Source: Natrialba hulunbeirensis JCM 10989 (GTDB taxonomy: Archaea; Halobacteriota; Halobacteria; Halobacteriales; Natrialbaceae). Taken from it: a stretch of 39,014 nt of DNA. The DNA lies in contig NZ_AOIM01000009.1 of assembly GCF_000337575.1 (NCBI RefSeq), forward strand, positions 1 to 39,014, in the 5' to 3' direction. How positions within the stretch are numbered: the first letter of the stretch is position 1; each line of letters starts with the position of its first letter. Shown here piece after piece: positions 1 to 9,711 of the stretch. Position numbers and translations under genes: made by a program. The notes under the pieces were generated by a model. The model was not told the origin of the DNA. It worked only from the letters and a program-made list of their open reading frames with translations, and searched no databases.

Positions 1-312
1 GGCGACACTCAGCTGACGCTGCACGACGGAACGAACGTCCTCATCGACGAGGACGACTACAACGCCAAGGACTCGATCGTCGTCGACAACGACGACAAGT
101 CGATCGTCGCTCACTTCCCGTACGAAGAGGGCGCGCTCGTGACGGCCATCCGTGGTAACCACGGTGGCAAGATCGGCGAGATCGTCGAGATCGAGGTCGC
201 TCAAAGCAGCGGATCGAACATCGTCACCGTGGAAACGGACGACGGTGCCTTCGAGACCGTCGAGGAGTACGTCGTCGTCATCGACGAGAACTTCACGGGT
301 GATGACGAATGA
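1..312 (+). CDS. rps4e: 30S ribosomal protein S4e, C-terminal part (5' end outside window)
   Basis: The first reading frame is open from base 1 to the TGA at 310-312 and gives the last 103 residues of an S4e protein. S4e is an archaeal/eukaryotic small-subunit protein that binds 16S rRNA. The C-terminal KOW-like motif is visible as [18 protein letters not shown], followed by the usual valine-rich strand and an acidic tail ending in DDE. The stop overlaps the start of L5 (ATGA at 309-312), so the two are translationally coupled. The position directly before L5 and S14 is the standard archaeal spc operon order. The start codon and N-terminal S4 RNA-binding domain lie upstream of the window. Confidence 0.95.
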   Translation, partial: GDTQLTLHDGTNVLIDEDDYNAKDSIVVDNDDKSIVAHFPYEEGALVTAIRGNHGGKIGEIVEIEVAQSSGSNIVTVETDDGAFETVEEYVVVIDENFTGDDE

Positions 313-848
313 GCGAAGCCGACAGCGGATTCCACGAGATGCGCGAACCGCGCGTCGAGAAGGTCGTCGTCCACATGGGCGTCGGTCAGGGTGGTCGCGA
401 ACTCGGCAAGGCAGAAGACATCATCGAAGAAGTCACCGAACAGCAGAGTGTCCGCACGCAGGCAAAGCGGACCGAGCCTGACTTCGGTATCCGCCAGGGC
501 GACCCGATCGGGACGAAGGTCACCCTTCGCGGAACGGACGCATACGACTTCCTCGAGAAGGCACTGCCGCTCGCGACGCTGTCCGCGACGCAGTTCGACG
601 ACACGGGCAACTTTAGCTTCGGCGTCGAGGAACACACCGAGTTCCCGAGCCAGGAGTACGACCCGAACGTCGGGATTTACGGCATGGACGTCACCGTCAA
701 CCTGGTCCGCCCAGGCTACCGCGTCGCCAAGCGCGACAAGGCAAGCCGTTCGATCCCGTCGAGTCATCGACTCACCCCCGAGGACGCAATCGCGTTCATC
801 GAGGCGAACTTCGACGCAGACGTCTCCACGGAGGACGACGATGAGTGA
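309..848 (+). CDS. rpl5: 50S ribosomal protein L5
   Basis: 179 residues, a normal length for archaeal L5. The protein binds 5S rRNA and helps form the central protuberance of the large subunit. Recognisable family features are the N-terminal [16 protein letters not shown] strand, the [16 protein letters not shown] loop and the [10 protein letters not shown] segment, then [14 protein letters not shown] and RPGYRVAKR near the C-terminus. The ATG at 309 overlaps the S4e stop by four bases, and the TGA at 846-848 lies inside the S14 start region, so all three are tightly coupled. Nothing is unusual apart from the acidic C-terminal tail expected in a halophile. Confidence 0.96.
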   Translation: MSEADSGFHEMREPRVEKVVVHMGVGQGGRELGKAEDIIEEVTEQQSVRTQAKRTEPDFGIRQGDPIGTKVTLRGTDAYDFLEKALPLATLSATQFDDTGNFSFGVEEHTEFPSQEYDPNVGIYGMDVTVNLVRPGYRVAKRDKASRSIPSSHRLTPEDAIAFIEANFDADVSTEDDDE

Positions 849-1053
849 AAGCGAACAGGGACCGGAAACGGAATCGGAAGCGACTGACGCAGGTGACCGC
901 ACCGGAGAGCACGCCGCAAAGCGCACCGGACAGGAAGCGGCCTGTCAGCGCTGTGGCCGTAAACAGGGGCTCGTCGGCAAGTACGACATCAACCTCTGTC
1001 GCCAGTGCTTCCGCGAGATTGCCCGCGACATGGGATTCAAGAAGTATCGATAA
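841..1053 (+). CDS. rps14: 30S ribosomal protein S14 (zinc-binding type)
   Basis: 70 residues. The core carries the zinc-ribbon cysteines C35-x2-C38 (CQRC) and C53-x2-C56 (CRQC) and ends in the strongly conserved [14 protein letters not shown]. The protein binds 16S rRNA in the head of the small subunit. The ATG at 841 overlaps the end of L5 by eight bases. The first 30 or so residues are an acidic, low-complexity extension ([12 protein letters not shown]...) not present in the roughly 50-residue archaeal S14 core. Similar extensions are known in haloarchaea, and the start is chosen because it is the only ATG placed to couple with L5. Confidence 0.94.
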   Translation: MSESEQGPETESEATDAGDRTGEHAAKRTGQEAACQRCGRKQGLVGKYDINLCRQCFREIARDMGFKKYR

Positions 1054-1054
1054 T

Positions 1055-1447
1055 ATGACTGGAAACGATCCACTCAGCAACGCGCTCTCGGGACTCGACA
1101 ACGCCGAGAGCGTGGGGCATCTCAGCCACGAGGTAACACCCGCCTCGAACGAGATCGGCAGCGTACTCGAGGTCTTCTACGACCGCGGGTACATCGACGG
1201 CTTCGAGTACGTCGACGACGGTAAAGCCGGTCAGTTCGAGGTCGAACTGAAAGGAGCGATCAACGAGTGTGGCCCCGTCAAGCCCCGCTACAGCGCCGGT
1301 GCTGAAGACTTCGAGAAGTGGGAGAAGCGATTCCTCCCGGCTCGAGACTTCGGCGCGCTGGTCGTCACGACGAGTGACGGCATCATGAGCCACTACGAGG
1401 CTCGTGAGAAGGGGATTGGTGGCCAGGTGATCGCATACGTCTACTAA
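1055..1447 (+). CDS. rps8: 30S ribosomal protein S8
   Basis: 130 residues, the typical archaeal length. S8 binds helix 21 of 16S rRNA and is a primary assembly protein. The N-terminus [15 protein letters not shown] matches the family's D-x-L-x-x-A-L opening. The C-terminal half has [39 protein letters not shown], which contains the conserved rRNA-contacting T-S-D/Q-G-I-M-S-H-x-E-A motif and the archaeal G-G-Q-V/L-I-A-Y-V-Y ending. The ATG at 1055 lies one base after the S14 stop, and L6 starts two bases after its stop. Confidence 0.96.
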   Translation: MTGNDPLSNALSGLDNAESVGHLSHEVTPASNEIGSVLEVFYDRGYIDGFEYVDDGKAGQFEVELKGAINECGPVKPRYSAGAEDFEKWEKRFLPARDFGALVVTTSDGIMSHYEAREKGIGGQVIAYVY

Positions 1448-1449
1448 CC

Positions 1450-1983
1450 ATGCGAGTTGAACTGGACATCCCCGACAACGTAACCGTCGAGATCGACCAC
1501 CTCGACGTGACCGTCGACGGACCGGAAGGCAGCGTCACCCGCCGCCTCTGGTACCCCGACGTGACCGTCGATGTGGAGGACGACACCGTGGTCATCGAAA
1601 GCGACGCCGAGGACGCGAAGACGAACGCGACCGTCGGCACCTTCGAGAGCCACATTTCGAACGCCTTCCACGGCGTGACCTCCGGCTGGGAGTACAAGAT
1701 GGAAGTCTTCTACTCTCACTTCCCGATGCAGGTCCGCGCCGAAGGCGACGAAGTCGTCATCGAGAACTTCCTCGGCGAAAAGGCAGCGCGACGTACGACT
1801 ATCCACGGTGACACCAACGTCTCCGTCGACGACGAACGCCTCGTCCTCTCCGGTCCGAACAAGGAGGACGTCGGCCAGACGGCGGCAGACATCGAGCAAT
1901 TGACGAAAGTCAAGGGCAAGGACACCCGCGTCTTCCAGGACGGGGTCTACATCACCGAAAAACCCGCCGCAGGAGGTGCCTGA
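1450..1983 (+). CDS. rpl6: 50S ribosomal protein L6
   Basis: 177 residues made of the two repeated L6 folds. The protein sits near the sarcin-ricin loop and the factor-binding centre of the large subunit. The first repeat begins MRVELDIPDNVTVEIDHLDVTVDGPEGSVTR. The second contains FPMQVRAEGDEVVIENFLGEKAARR and the family signature region GPNKEDVGQTAADIEQLTKVKGKDTRVFQDGVY. It starts two bases after the S8 stop and ends in TGA followed immediately by TAG, then by the L32e ATG at 1987. Confidence 0.96.
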   Translation: MRVELDIPDNVTVEIDHLDVTVDGPEGSVTRRLWYPDVTVDVEDDTVVIESDAEDAKTNATVGTFESHISNAFHGVTSGWEYKMEVFYSHFPMQVRAEGDEVVIENFLGEKAARRTTIHGDTNVSVDDERLVLSGPNKEDVGQTAADIEQLTKVKGKDTRVFQDGVYITEKPAAGGA

Positions 1984-1986
1984 TAG

Positions 1987-2709
1987 ATGGCAGACGAAGA
2001 CGACAGCCCACAGGAACTCGAGGACATCAGCGGCGTCGGTGCCAGCAAGGCAGACGCCCTTCGTGAGGCCGGCTTCGAGTCCATCGAGGACGTCAAGGAA
2101 GCCGACCAGGACGAACTGGCAGAAGCCGACGGCGTCGGCAACGCGCTCGCAGCGCGTATCAAGGCTGACGTCGGCGATCTCGAGGTCTCCGAGGAGACCG
2201 AGGCCGAGATCGAAGACGAAGGCGTCGACGAAGCTGACGAAGAAGTCGACGACGACGTCGAAACCGAACTGCAGGCCCGCGGCCTGACCGAGAAGACGCC
2301 GGAGCTTTCCGACGAGGAAGCACGGCTCCTTCAGCGCCGCAAGAGCGAAGGCAAGCCGCAGTTCAACCGACAGGACTACCACAAGAAAAAGCGCACGCCG
2401 GAATCCTGGCGACGCCCACGCGGTCAGCTCTCGAAGCAACGCAAGGGCGTCAAGGGCAAGGGCCCCAAGGTCCAGGCCGGCTACCGCACCCCAGAACCCG
2501 TTCGGGGCAAGCACCCGAGCGGCTTCGAGGAAGTCTACGTCGAGAACGTCGACGACCTCGAAGGAGTCGACGGCGACACGGAAGCAGCCCGTATCTCCTC
2601 GTCCGTTGGCGCACGCAAGCGCGAGCGCATCGAGGAAGTCGCCGAAGACCAGGGCGTTCGCGTCCTGAACCCAACGTACGAAGAGGTCGAGGTGGAATCC
2701 GATGACTGA
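1987..2709 (+). CDS. rpl32e: 50S ribosomal protein L32e with N-terminal helix-hairpin-helix domain
   Basis: 240 residues, far longer than the roughly 130-residue L32e core. Residues about 10-65 read as a helix-hairpin-helix unit ([23 protein letters not shown], then [19 protein letters not shown]). An acidic linker of about 35 residues follows. The ribosomal core starts near residue 108 ([27 protein letters not shown]) and includes [19 protein letters not shown] and the [19 protein letters not shown] stretch. The HhH addition is a known haloarchaeal trait of L32e. It probably binds nucleic acid, although its role on the ribosome is not clear. The gene overlaps the L19e start by eight bases. 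Confidence 0.95.
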   Translation: MADEDDSPQELEDISGVGASKADALREAGFESIEDVKEADQDELAEADGVGNALAARIKADVGDLEVSEETEAEIEDEGVDEADEEVDDDVETELQARGLTEKTPELSDEEARLLQRRKSEGKPQFNRQDYHKKKRTPESWRRPRGQLSKQRKGVKGKGPKVQAGYRTPEPVRGKHPSGFEEVYVENVDDLEGVDGDTEAARISSSVGARKRERIEEVAEDQGVRVLNPTYEEVEVESDD

Positions 2710-3151
2710 TCTGTCCGCACAGAAACGACTCGCAGCCGACGTCTTAGACGTCGGTCAGAATCGTGTCTGGTTCGACCCTGACTCCCAGGCTGACATCGCC
2801 GAAGCGATCACCCGCGACGAGATCCGCGAACTCGTCCAGGACGGTCGCATTCAGGCGAAAGACGCCACGGGCAACTCCCGCGGTCGCGCACGCGAGCGTA
2901 ACGCAAAGCGTGCCTACGGCCACAAGAAGGGGCCCGGCAAGCGCCGCGGTAAGAAGGGCGCACGCCAGAACGAGAAAGACGACTGGCAGAACAAGATCCG
3001 CGCACAGCGACGGAAGCTGCGCGAACTCCGCGACAAGGGCGAACTGACGCCCACGCAGTACCGCGAGCTCTACAAGAAGGCTGGCGGTGGGGAGTTCCGT
3101 AGCGTCCGGTACCTGTTGAACTACATCGACGAAAACTACGGTGACCAATAA
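2702..3151 (+). CDS. rpl19e: 50S ribosomal protein L19e
   Basis: 149 residues, the usual archaeal length. The N-terminus [46 protein letters not shown] matches the L19e family opening, and the basic middle ([28 protein letters not shown]) is the rRNA-binding extended helix. The C-terminal [38 protein letters not shown] is also diagnostic. L19e is absent from bacteria and makes an inter-subunit bridge. The start overlaps the L32e end, and the stop TAATG shares one base with the L18 ATG. Confidence 0.96.
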   Translation: MTDLSAQKRLAADVLDVGQNRVWFDPDSQADIAEAITRDEIRELVQDGRIQAKDATGNSRGRARERNAKRAYGHKKGPGKRRGKKGARQNEKDDWQNKIRAQRRKLRELRDKGELTPTQYRELYKKAGGGEFRSVRYLLNYIDENYGDQ

Positions 3152-3699
3152 TGGCGACAGGACCACGATACAAAGTGCCGATGCGGCGTCGCCGTGAGGT
3201 CCGGACGGACTACCACCAGAGGTTGCGCCTGCTGAAATCGGGTAAGCCCCGCCTCGTTGCCCGCAAGAGCAACAAGCACACTACGGCGCAGCTGATCGTT
3301 CCCGGACCTCAGGGGGACGAGACGCTCGCAAGCGCACACTCGAGTGATCTCGAGGAGTACGGCTGGGACGCACCCACGAGTAACATTTCCGCGGCGTACC
3401 TGACCGGCCTGCTGGCCGGCCAGCGCGCCGTCGAGAACGGTGTCGAGGAGGCAGTCCTCGACATCGGCCTCAACACGGCGACGCCCGGTAACAAGGTGTT
3501 CGCAGTGCAGGAAGGTGCAATCGACGCCGGTCTCGAGATCCCGCACAACGACAGCGTGCTCGCAGACTGGTCGCGTACCCGCGGCGAACACATCGCCGAG
3601 TACGCAGAACAGCTCGATGAGCCGCTGTACAGCGGCGACTTCGACGCAACAGAACTGCCAGAACACTTCGACGAGGTACGAGAGGCGATTCTCGAATGA
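3151..3699 (+). CDS. rpl18: 50S ribosomal protein L18
   Basis: 182 residues, the archaeal L18 length. L18 binds 5S rRNA together with L5. Family features are the opening [41 protein letters not shown], then [14 protein letters not shown] and the '[30 protein letters not shown]' segment. The basic N-terminus contrasts with the acidic C-terminal tail. It shares one base with the L19e stop (TAATG) and overlaps the S5 start by four bases (ATGA at 3696-3699). Confidence 0.96.
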   Translation: MATGPRYKVPMRRRREVRTDYHQRLRLLKSGKPRLVARKSNKHTTAQLIVPGPQGDETLASAHSSDLEEYGWDAPTSNISAAYLTGLLAGQRAVENGVEEAVLDIGLNTATPGNKVFAVQEGAIDAGLEIPHNDSVLADWSRTRGEHIAEYAEQLDEPLYSGDFDATELPEHFDEVREAILE

Positions 3700-4358
3700 G
3701 CAACTACAACGACAGCGGATGGGAACCCGTTACCCGTCTCGGTCGGATGGTTCAGGAGGGCGAAATCGACACGATGGAGGACGCCCTCAACTCCGGACTC
3801 CCGCTCAAGGAGCCCGAACTCGTCGACCAGCTCCTCCCCGGACTGGACGACGAAGTGCTGGACATCAACATGGTCCAGCGCATGACCGACTCCGGACGAC
3901 GCGTGAAGTTCCGCTGCGTCGTCGCCGTCGGCAACCGCGATGGCTACGTCGGCTACGCGGAAGGCCGAGACGACCAGGTCGGGTCTGCCATCCAGAAGGC
4001 AATCGGTATCGCGAAGCTGAACATCATCAAGGTCCCGCGTGGCTCCGGTTCGTGGGAGGACCGTTCGGACCGTCCACACTCGCTGACCCGCCAGACGACC
4101 GGCAAGGCCGGCTCCGTCGAGGTCGAGGTCATCCCAGCCCCCGAAGGGCTCGGACTCGCTGCGAGTGACACGGTTCACGCCGTCCTCGATCTCGCCGGCA
4201 TCGAAAACGCCTGGACCAAGAGTCACGGCAACACCCGCACGACGGTGAACCTCGCGAAGGCGACGTTCAACGCACTCGAGAACGCCTCGCAGTCGCGCCA
4301 GCCACAGATGCGCGGTGCCAGCGGTGACAGCGACGAAGCCGAGGTGGCTGACCAATGA
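3696..4358 (+). CDS. rps5: 30S ribosomal protein S5
   Basis: 220 residues. It has the double-stranded RNA-binding N-terminal domain ([55 protein letters not shown]) and the S5 C-terminal domain ([56 protein letters not shown]). S5 contributes to decoding accuracy and mRNA entry-channel structure. The ATG overlaps the L18 stop, and the stop overlaps the L30 ATG (ATGA at 4355-4358). The short acidic tail after residue 200 is a halophile feature. Confidence 0.96.
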   Translation: MSNYNDSGWEPVTRLGRMVQEGEIDTMEDALNSGLPLKEPELVDQLLPGLDDEVLDINMVQRMTDSGRRVKFRCVVAVGNRDGYVGYAEGRDDQVGSAIQKAIGIAKLNIIKVPRGSGSWEDRSDRPHSLTRQTTGKAGSVEVEVIPAPEGLGLAASDTVHAVLDLAGIENAWTKSHGNTRTTVNLAKATFNALENASQSRQPQMRGASGDSDEAEVADQ

Positions 4359-4822
4359 AGGCTGTCGTTCAGGTCCGCGGTGAGGTAAACCGCAACCAGG
4401 ATATCCAGGACACCCTGGAGATGCTCAACATCCACGAGAACAACCACTGCGCGCTCGTTCCCGAGACCGACGCCTACGTCGGCATGGTCAACAAGGTCAA
4501 CGACTTCGTTGCCCACGGGGAGCCTGACGCCGAGATACTCGAGACGCTGCTCGCCAAGCGAGCGGAGCCACTCGAGGGGCGCCAGTCTGACGTGGACGAG
4601 GAGTGGCTCGCCGAGAACACCGACTACGACGAGTTCGGTGCGCTCGCCGAGGCGCTCCTTGAGGAGGAAACGACCCTTCGCGAGCAGGGACTGTCGCCGA
4701 CGCTGCGACTGCACCCACCGCGTGGCGGTCACGACGGGATCAAGAAGCCGACCGCGGAGGGCGGTCAACTCGGAAAGCATACAACCGAGGAAATTAACGT
4801 CCTGTTAGAATCGATGCGATAA
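4355..4822 (+). CDS. rpl30: 50S ribosomal protein L30
   Basis: 155 residues, the archaeal long form of L30 (bacterial L30 is about 60). The N-terminus [51 protein letters not shown] carries the conserved L30 core. The C-terminal archaeal extension holds [40 protein letters not shown]. It overlaps S5 by four bases, and L15 follows after two bases. Confidence 0.95.
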   Translation: MKAVVQVRGEVNRNQDIQDTLEMLNIHENNHCALVPETDAYVGMVNKVNDFVAHGEPDAEILETLLAKRAEPLEGRQSDVDEEWLAENTDYDEFGALAEALLEEETTLREQGLSPTLRLHPPRGGHDGIKKPTAEGGQLGKHTTEEINVLLESMR

Positions 4823-4824
4823 CA

Positions 4825-5334
4825 ATGACGAGCAAAAAACGACGCCAGCGTGGATCGCGCACCCACAGCGGTGGCTCCCACAAGAATCGACGTGGAGCAG
4901 GCCATCGTGGTGGACGCGGACGCGCCGGGCGAAGCAAACACGAGTTCCACAACTACGAACCGAAGGGCAAACACGGCTTCAAGCGACCGCAGGGGATCCG
5001 CGAGAACGTCGCGGAGATCGACATCCAGAAGCTGGATGAAGATGCGATCCTCTATGTCGCCGAGGATGAAGCCGAAGAGACTGACGACGGCTACCGACTC
5101 GACGCACGCGATATCGTCGAGGATGGCCACGAGGTCGATGTCGTCAAGGTGCTTGGCTCCGGACAGGTCCGGAACGCACTCGAAGTGACGGCTGACGCAT
5201 TCTCCGATGCAGCCCGCGAGAAGATCGAGGCTGCCGGTGGCGAAGCCGTCCTTTCCGAGCGTGCACAGGAAGCGGCCGAAGCAGAGGCGCAAGCCGACGC
5301 CGACGCTGAAGGCGACGAACAGGACGAGGAGTAA
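4825..5334 (+). CDS. rpl15: 50S ribosomal protein L15
   Basis: 169 residues. The glycine- and basic-rich N-terminus (KKRRQRGSRTHSGGSHKNRRGAGHRGGRGRAGRSKHE) threads into 23S rRNA, and the folded C-terminal part includes VDVVKVLGSGQVRNALEVTADAFSDAAREKIEAAGGEAVL, the L15 signature region. A strongly acidic Ala/Glu/Asp tail closes the protein. The ATG is two bases after L30, and secY starts three bases after the L15 stop. L15 directly before secY is the classic order in both archaea and bacteria. Confidence 0.96.
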   Translation: MTSKKRRQRGSRTHSGGSHKNRRGAGHRGGRGRAGRSKHEFHNYEPKGKHGFKRPQGIRENVAEIDIQKLDEDAILYVAEDEAEETDDGYRLDARDIVEDGHEVDVVKVLGSGQVRNALEVTADAFSDAAREKIEAAGGEAVLSERAQEAAEAEAQADADAEGDEQDEE

Positions 5335-5337
5335 CAT

Positions 5338-6828
5338 ATGGGATGGAAGGAAGCCGCTGAACCGGTCTTAACACGGATGCCCGCAGTGCGCCGTCCAGAG
5401 GGGCACGTCCCCTTCAAGCGCAAGCTGGCGTGGACGGCCGGCATCCTGATGTTGTACTTCTTCCTGACGAACATCCAGCTGCTCGGCATCGAAGCCGGGC
5501 AGGCAGACGACCTCTTCGGGGAGTTCCGTGCCGTCCTCGCGGGCGAGCACATGTCCCTGTTGCAGGTCGGTATCGGACCGATCGTCACGGCAAGCATCGT
5601 CTTGCAGTTGCTCGGTGGTGCAAACCTGTTGGGTCTCGATACGGACGACCCACGTGATCAGGTCCTCTACCAGGGACTGCAGAAACTGCTCGTCATCGTG
5701 ATGACGGCGTTAACTGCGCTTCCGATGGTGTTCGCCGGCGGCTTCCTGCCAGCTCAGCAGTCGCTCACGCTCGGCGGATTCACCTTCGATAGCACCCAGA
5801 TCCAGCTGCTGATGTTCACCCAGATCTTCATCGGCGGCGTCCTCATCCTCTACATGGACGAGGTCGTCAGCAAGTGGGGCGTCGGCAGCGGGATCGGCCT
5901 GTTCATCATCGCCGGCGTGAGCCAGCGCCTCGTAACCGGGTTCATCCAGCCCACTGAAGGTGGGTTCTTCTACAACTGGTACCTGATCCTCACGGGTCAG
6001 ATGGAGGTCGGTTCGCTGGTCTCCGGTGACGGGTTGTACACCCTGTTGATGAGTGACGGCGGACAGATCATCGCGCTACTGACGACGCTGCTGATATTCG
6101 CGATCGTCGTCTACGCGGAGTCCGTGCGGGTGGAGATCCCACTCAGCCACGCCCGTGTGAAGGGTGCTCGTGGTCGCTTCCCAGTGAAGCTCATCTACGC
6201 GAGCGTCCTGCCGATGATCCTCGTTCGGGCGCTGCAGGCCAACATCCAGTTCATGGGCCAGATCCTCAACAGCCAGACCGGTGACTCGACCGTCATCTCG
6301 CTCTTTGGTCGAGAGCTGCCGTGGCTCGGAACCTACTCTGACGGCCAGCCCGTCGGTGGATTCTTCTACTACACGGCACCGATCTACGATACCACCGACT
6401 GGATGTGGTGGACTGGTGAAGTCGCCCAGGAAGCCTGGATGGTGATGATCCGCATCGGCGTCGACCTGACGTTCATGGTCATCGGCGGTGCCATCTTCGC
6501 CATCTTCTGGGTCGAAACCACCAACATGGGCCCCGAAGCGACCGCCCAGCAGATCCAGAACTCTGGCATGCAGATCCCCGGCTTCCGACAGAACGTCGGC
6601 GTCATCGAGAAGGTCATGGAGCGGTACATTCCGCAGGTGACCGTCATCGGTGGCGCACTCGTCGGCCTGCTCGCCGTCTGGGCGAACATGCTCGGGACGA
6701 TCGGTGCAGTTACCGGGACCGGCCTGCTGCTGGCCGTCTCCATTACCTACAAGCTCTACGAGGAGATTGCCGAAGAGCAGATGATGGAGATGCACCCGAT
6801 GATGCGCGAGATGTTCGGTAAAGAGTAG
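5338..6828 (+). CDS. secY: Protein translocase subunit SecY
   Basis: 496 residues with about ten hydrophobic segments, matching archaeal SecY (Sec61 alpha). It forms the protein-conducting channel with SecE and Sec61 beta, which are not encoded in this window. Recognisable parts are the N-terminal amphipathic helix (EAAEPVLTRMPAVRRPEGHVPFKRK), TM2b/TM3 region (GIGPIVTASIVLQLLGGANL), KWGVGSGIGLFIIAGVSQ, and the cytosolic loop SVRVEIPLSHARVKGARGRFPVKLIYASVLPMILV with the conserved basic residues that meet the ribosome. TM10 and the short C-terminal tail end in MHPMMREMFGKE. It is the last gene of the spc-type operon here, because the next 490 bases hold no gene and the following gene is on the other strand. 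Confidence 0.97.
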   Translation: MGWKEAAEPVLTRMPAVRRPEGHVPFKRKLAWTAGILMLYFFLTNIQLLGIEAGQADDLFGEFRAVLAGEHMSLLQVGIGPIVTASIVLQLLGGANLLGLDTDDPRDQVLYQGLQKLLVIVMTALTALPMVFAGGFLPAQQSLTLGGFTFDSTQIQLLMFTQIFIGGVLILYMDEVVSKWGVGSGIGLFIIAGVSQRLVTGFIQPTEGGFFYNWYLILTGQMEVGSLVSGDGLYTLLMSDGGQIIALLTTLLIFAIVVYAESVRVEIPLSHARVKGARGRFPVKLIYASVLPMILVRALQANIQFMGQILNSQTGDSTVISLFGRELPWLGTYSDGQPVGGFFYYTAPIYDTTDWMWWTGEVAQEAWMVMIRIGVDLTFMVIGGAIFAIFWVETTNMGPEATAQQIQNSGMQIPGFRQNVGVIEKVMERYIPQVTVIGGALVGLLAVWANMLGTIGAVTGTGLLLAVSITYKLYEEIAEEQMMEMHPMMREMFGKE

Positions 6829-7318
6829 ACTGTTCCCACGCAGTCTCTTGCGGTTCTTCGATTTCTCGTCTGACGCTGTTTTGCGGTCTATGGTCAGTTC
6901 ACCTTCGCGCCATCTCGTCCCGTGAGACACGTCTCAGTAGATTCCGGCCAGTAGGTGTAGTCTCTTCCTCGTCTGTCGGGTGCCGTCCTCTTGTCCTGTG
7001 TCTCTCGGCTCTCATTGCTCACCACTCTACGCTTGTCCCTCATTACTCCCCACTCCGCTCTCGTCTCTCACCACTACCACTCACTACTCCGCTCTCGACT
7101 CGCAGCTCTCGCCTGCTGTGGCTGTGCCTTCTCGAACCCACACCCTGCTAGCTGTTCGTGTTGTTCTCCGCAAGCCACGACATAACGGTCCGCTCAGCAA
7201 TCGCACCGTACTCGAGTCGCTACTGACTCGTGTTCGATTCAGAGCAGGAGCAGTGGACGACAGTAGGAGACCGAACGTCACACCGGGCCAGACAAAAGCA
7301 CATTCGATGATTTCGAAC
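6829..7318. other. Gene-free stretch between secY and a convergent gene, with a pyrimidine-rich segment
   Basis: No open frame here looks like a protein. From about 6960 to 7145 the plus strand is strongly C+T rich, with a twice-repeated ACTCCGCTCTCG block (near 7050 and 7088). Both secY and the minus-strand gene ending at 7319 transcribe into it, so transcription termination is the simplest role. No strong hairpin or long T-run was seen. This is where many other archaea carry adk. Confidence 0.5.
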
Positions 7319-9454
7319 TCATCCTCCCTCACTCTTGGTGCCCCGTTCGACGACGATTTCCTCGCCGTCCCAGCCCCCAACGCCGTGGAGCGTCGTCTTG
7401 TCGTCGACGACCGGAAGCGACTCGAGTTCCCGCCCGGGCGCATCCCGGTCCACCGTTTCGGAGAGACCGAGGTCGGCGACGTGAACGTATGTCCGCTCGG
7501 GCTGGTCTTCGACCGCCGTTCCGCCCGGAACGAGCTCGGCCGGTCCGACCTGATCGACCAGGGTTCCCAGATCCTCGACGGTTGCGCCACTGGTAATGCG
7601 GACAGTATCGTCACCCAGTTCAACGCTCGTTCGCGTGAGGTCGAGATTCCACTCCTCGAGAATGTCGACGAACTCCGACCCGGTCTGACCGCCGAGCGGG
7701 TCCGGACCGAGCGACTCCGTGATGAAGCCGAGGGTTCGGTCGGCAACCGTCGACTGCGGGAGTTCGAACTCGCCGTGTAGGTCGAGTTCCCCATCGACAT
7801 CCGTGGCAGCGAGCGAGAACGAAACCGCTGCAGGGTCTTCGAACCCGCGGTCCGTGCGTTCCTCGACGTAGTCGCTCCAGTTATCGGTCGTCCCCGTCAC
7901 TGTCGCGTCGACTGTCGCCTGCGGGACGGCTGCCGTCTGCTCGTGATCGCTGTCTCCTTCCTCGTCGACATCGACTACATCGATCGACGCGTTCCACTCG
8001 GTTGTCGTCCGGAGATTCGCTGCGGTCTGTGCAGCTAGCGTCTCCGCTACGCGTTCGTCGGACGTCAGGTTCGCTGCTGGCGTGTCGTCCGTCGTGTTGG
8101 CAGCCGTCCCGTTCTCGTCTCCAGAGACAGTCACACCCGCCAGTGCCCGCGCCGTTTCCTGATAGTTCCCGATCGCGACCTCCCAATCGATCACCGTTCG
8201 CGTCTCCGTCTCCGTGTGCGTCGTCGTCCGCGACACCGTGACCGTCTCGAGGTCGAGCGCCGTCACCCCGCTCGCGATTTCGGACGCCTCCTGTGTGGAC
8301 ACCTGGGAGTGCTCAGCCAGTTCGGTCGCCAACATCGCCTCGATTCCGTCGTCGATCCCCGTGTACGTCACGGTGTACTCGAGTTCGAGACGAGCCGTTT
8401 CGGTCCCATCTTCGCCCCCTCCGTTCTCCACGACCGCGTACTCGTGGTGGTGGAGTTCTACGTCGCTTTCGCCGTCGAACGCTGCAGCGATGGTGTCGTA
8501 CTCTGCTTCGAGTGCGTTCGAGAGTGCTGTCTGGTCTGAGAGGACGGCGTCGTCTCCCGCGTCGCCAGTCGTGTTCACGTACTCGAGTTGACTGACGGAG
8601 AGCCGGTAGCCGTCGGAGAGTCCGTCGTCAGTGAGCGTGAGCTCGGTGGTCGCAGCGGGCGTCGTGTTTCCGACCGCTTCTGGATCCGAGACTGGTTCCT
8701 CCGACGCTCGCTCGTGAACGACAGCCCACTTCCCACTCGTGGTCACGGTTTCGGGCGTCATTTCCATCGTTCCGCTCGTCTCCGCGGATGTCGGCGGCTC
8801 CGAAACGGACTGCACCGGCGTTCCCTGTTGTGCTCGCGTCGTCTCCGTTGCCTCCGCACCCATTGGTCCCGGCATCTCGGTGAGCGGCATCGTACTCGAG
8901 AGCGAGGCGTCGAACTCGTTTGCGTCCGGTGAGTATTCGCCGTCGACGTCGATCGCCAACTCGGTCTCGCCGGTGGGCTGGGCGAACAATTGGTCGAGAC
9001 TCTGCTCGAGGTCGAACGATCCCAGTGCGGTCGTTTCCGTCGGCTCGTCATCACCGGCAGAACTGTCGGAGTCGCCTGCTGCGAGTTCGCTTGCGGACCC
9101 GCCTGACAGCCCCAGCAAGAGCTCCGTGAGCTGTTGTGTGACGTCCGCACCGAGCTGGGTCGATCCGTCCGCCGAATCGGATTCGTAGACAAGTACGCCG
9201 CTGTCGTCAGCCAGGAGGTAGAGTTCGTCCGCGTGCCCCATCTCGTCTGCAGCCGCTTCTGGGGTGTCGTAGGTCGTCATGTGCGGTGGGGTGTCGGCGG
9301 TGAGCAGCGACTCCGCCGGAGCCTCGCCGTAGGTGTAGGTAAATCCGAGACTCAGGACGGCGATTCCAGCGAGGACGGCAATGCCGACGGCGATGAGGAG
9401 CTCTCGCCGGCTGGTCGAGCCGCGGTCGTCGTGCTGGAACCGCCGCTGTGTCAT
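7319..9454 (-). CDS. Large membrane-anchored extracellular protein, unknown function
   Basis: 711 residues. One hydrophobic segment near residues 17-41 (RRELLIAVGIAVLAGIAVLSLGF) follows a charged N-terminus and no other transmembrane segment is visible, so it should be a signal-anchored protein with nearly all of its mass outside the cell. The remainder is very acidic and threonine-rich, with many beta-strand-like stretches (for example ELTLTDDGLSDGYRLSVSQLEYV and ELEYTVTYTGIDDGIEAML). No catalytic motif was recognised and no family is assigned. It starts at 9454, about 28 bases downstream of a TATA box, and is monocistronic and convergent with secY. It could be a surface structural protein, but that is inference. 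Confidence 0.8.
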   Translation of the reverse strand: MTQRRFQHDDRGSTSRRELLIAVGIAVLAGIAVLSLGFTYTYGEAPAESLLTADTPPHMTTYDTPEAAADEMGHADELYLLADDSGVLVYESDSADGSTQLGADVTQQLTELLLGLSGGSASELAAGDSDSSAGDDEPTETTALGSFDLEQSLDQLFAQPTGETELAIDVDGEYSPDANEFDASLSSTMPLTEMPGPMGAEATETTRAQQGTPVQSVSEPPTSAETSGTMEMTPETVTTSGKWAVVHERASEEPVSDPEAVGNTTPAATTELTLTDDGLSDGYRLSVSQLEYVNTTGDAGDDAVLSDQTALSNALEAEYDTIAAAFDGESDVELHHHEYAVVENGGGEDGTETARLELEYTVTYTGIDDGIEAMLATELAEHSQVSTQEASEIASGVTALDLETVTVSRTTTHTETETRTVIDWEVAIGNYQETARALAGVTVSGDENGTAANTTDDTPAANLTSDERVAETLAAQTAANLRTTTEWNASIDVVDVDEEGDSDHEQTAAVPQATVDATVTGTTDNWSDYVEERTDRGFEDPAAVSFSLAATDVDGELDLHGEFELPQSTVADRTLGFITESLGPDPLGGQTGSEFVDILEEWNLDLTRTSVELGDDTVRITSGATVEDLGTLVDQVGPAELVPGGTAVEDQPERTYVHVADLGLSETVDRDAPGRELESLPVVDDKTTLHGVGGWDGEEIVVERGTKSEGG

Positions 9455-9476
9455 ATGATGCAGTTGCGACCCGGTC

Positions 9477-9487
9477 GTTATAAAAAC
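9477..9487 (-). promoter_or_regulatory. TATA box for the 711-residue exported protein
   Basis: On the minus strand this reads GTTTTTATAAC, centred about 28 bases before the ATG at 9454. That spacing predicts a leaderless or nearly leaderless transcript, common in haloarchaea. Confidence 0.65.
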
Positions 9488-9711
9488 ACGATATTACGTG
9501 TGATCGTCCACGAGCGTGGACTATCGCTCTTTCTGTTACGGATGGTGCAGAACGTGTGAGTACGCTGGCGCTGTCGTACGGTCAGGAGAGCGCCATTGTC
9601 ACTGGATAAACGAAACGAATGGAGAGGAGGGGAACGAATACGTAACGAACGGATAGCTGAGGGATGAGCGGTGAGAGACAGAGCGCGAGAAAGAGGGTGA
9701 GAAATACGAGC

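Noticed and set aside
1444..2514. 356-residue open frame on the minus strand across L6 and L32e
   Set aside because: It is an antisense shadow of ribosomal genes. High G+C at third positions removes stop codons from the opposite frame, and the translation has no family resemblance.
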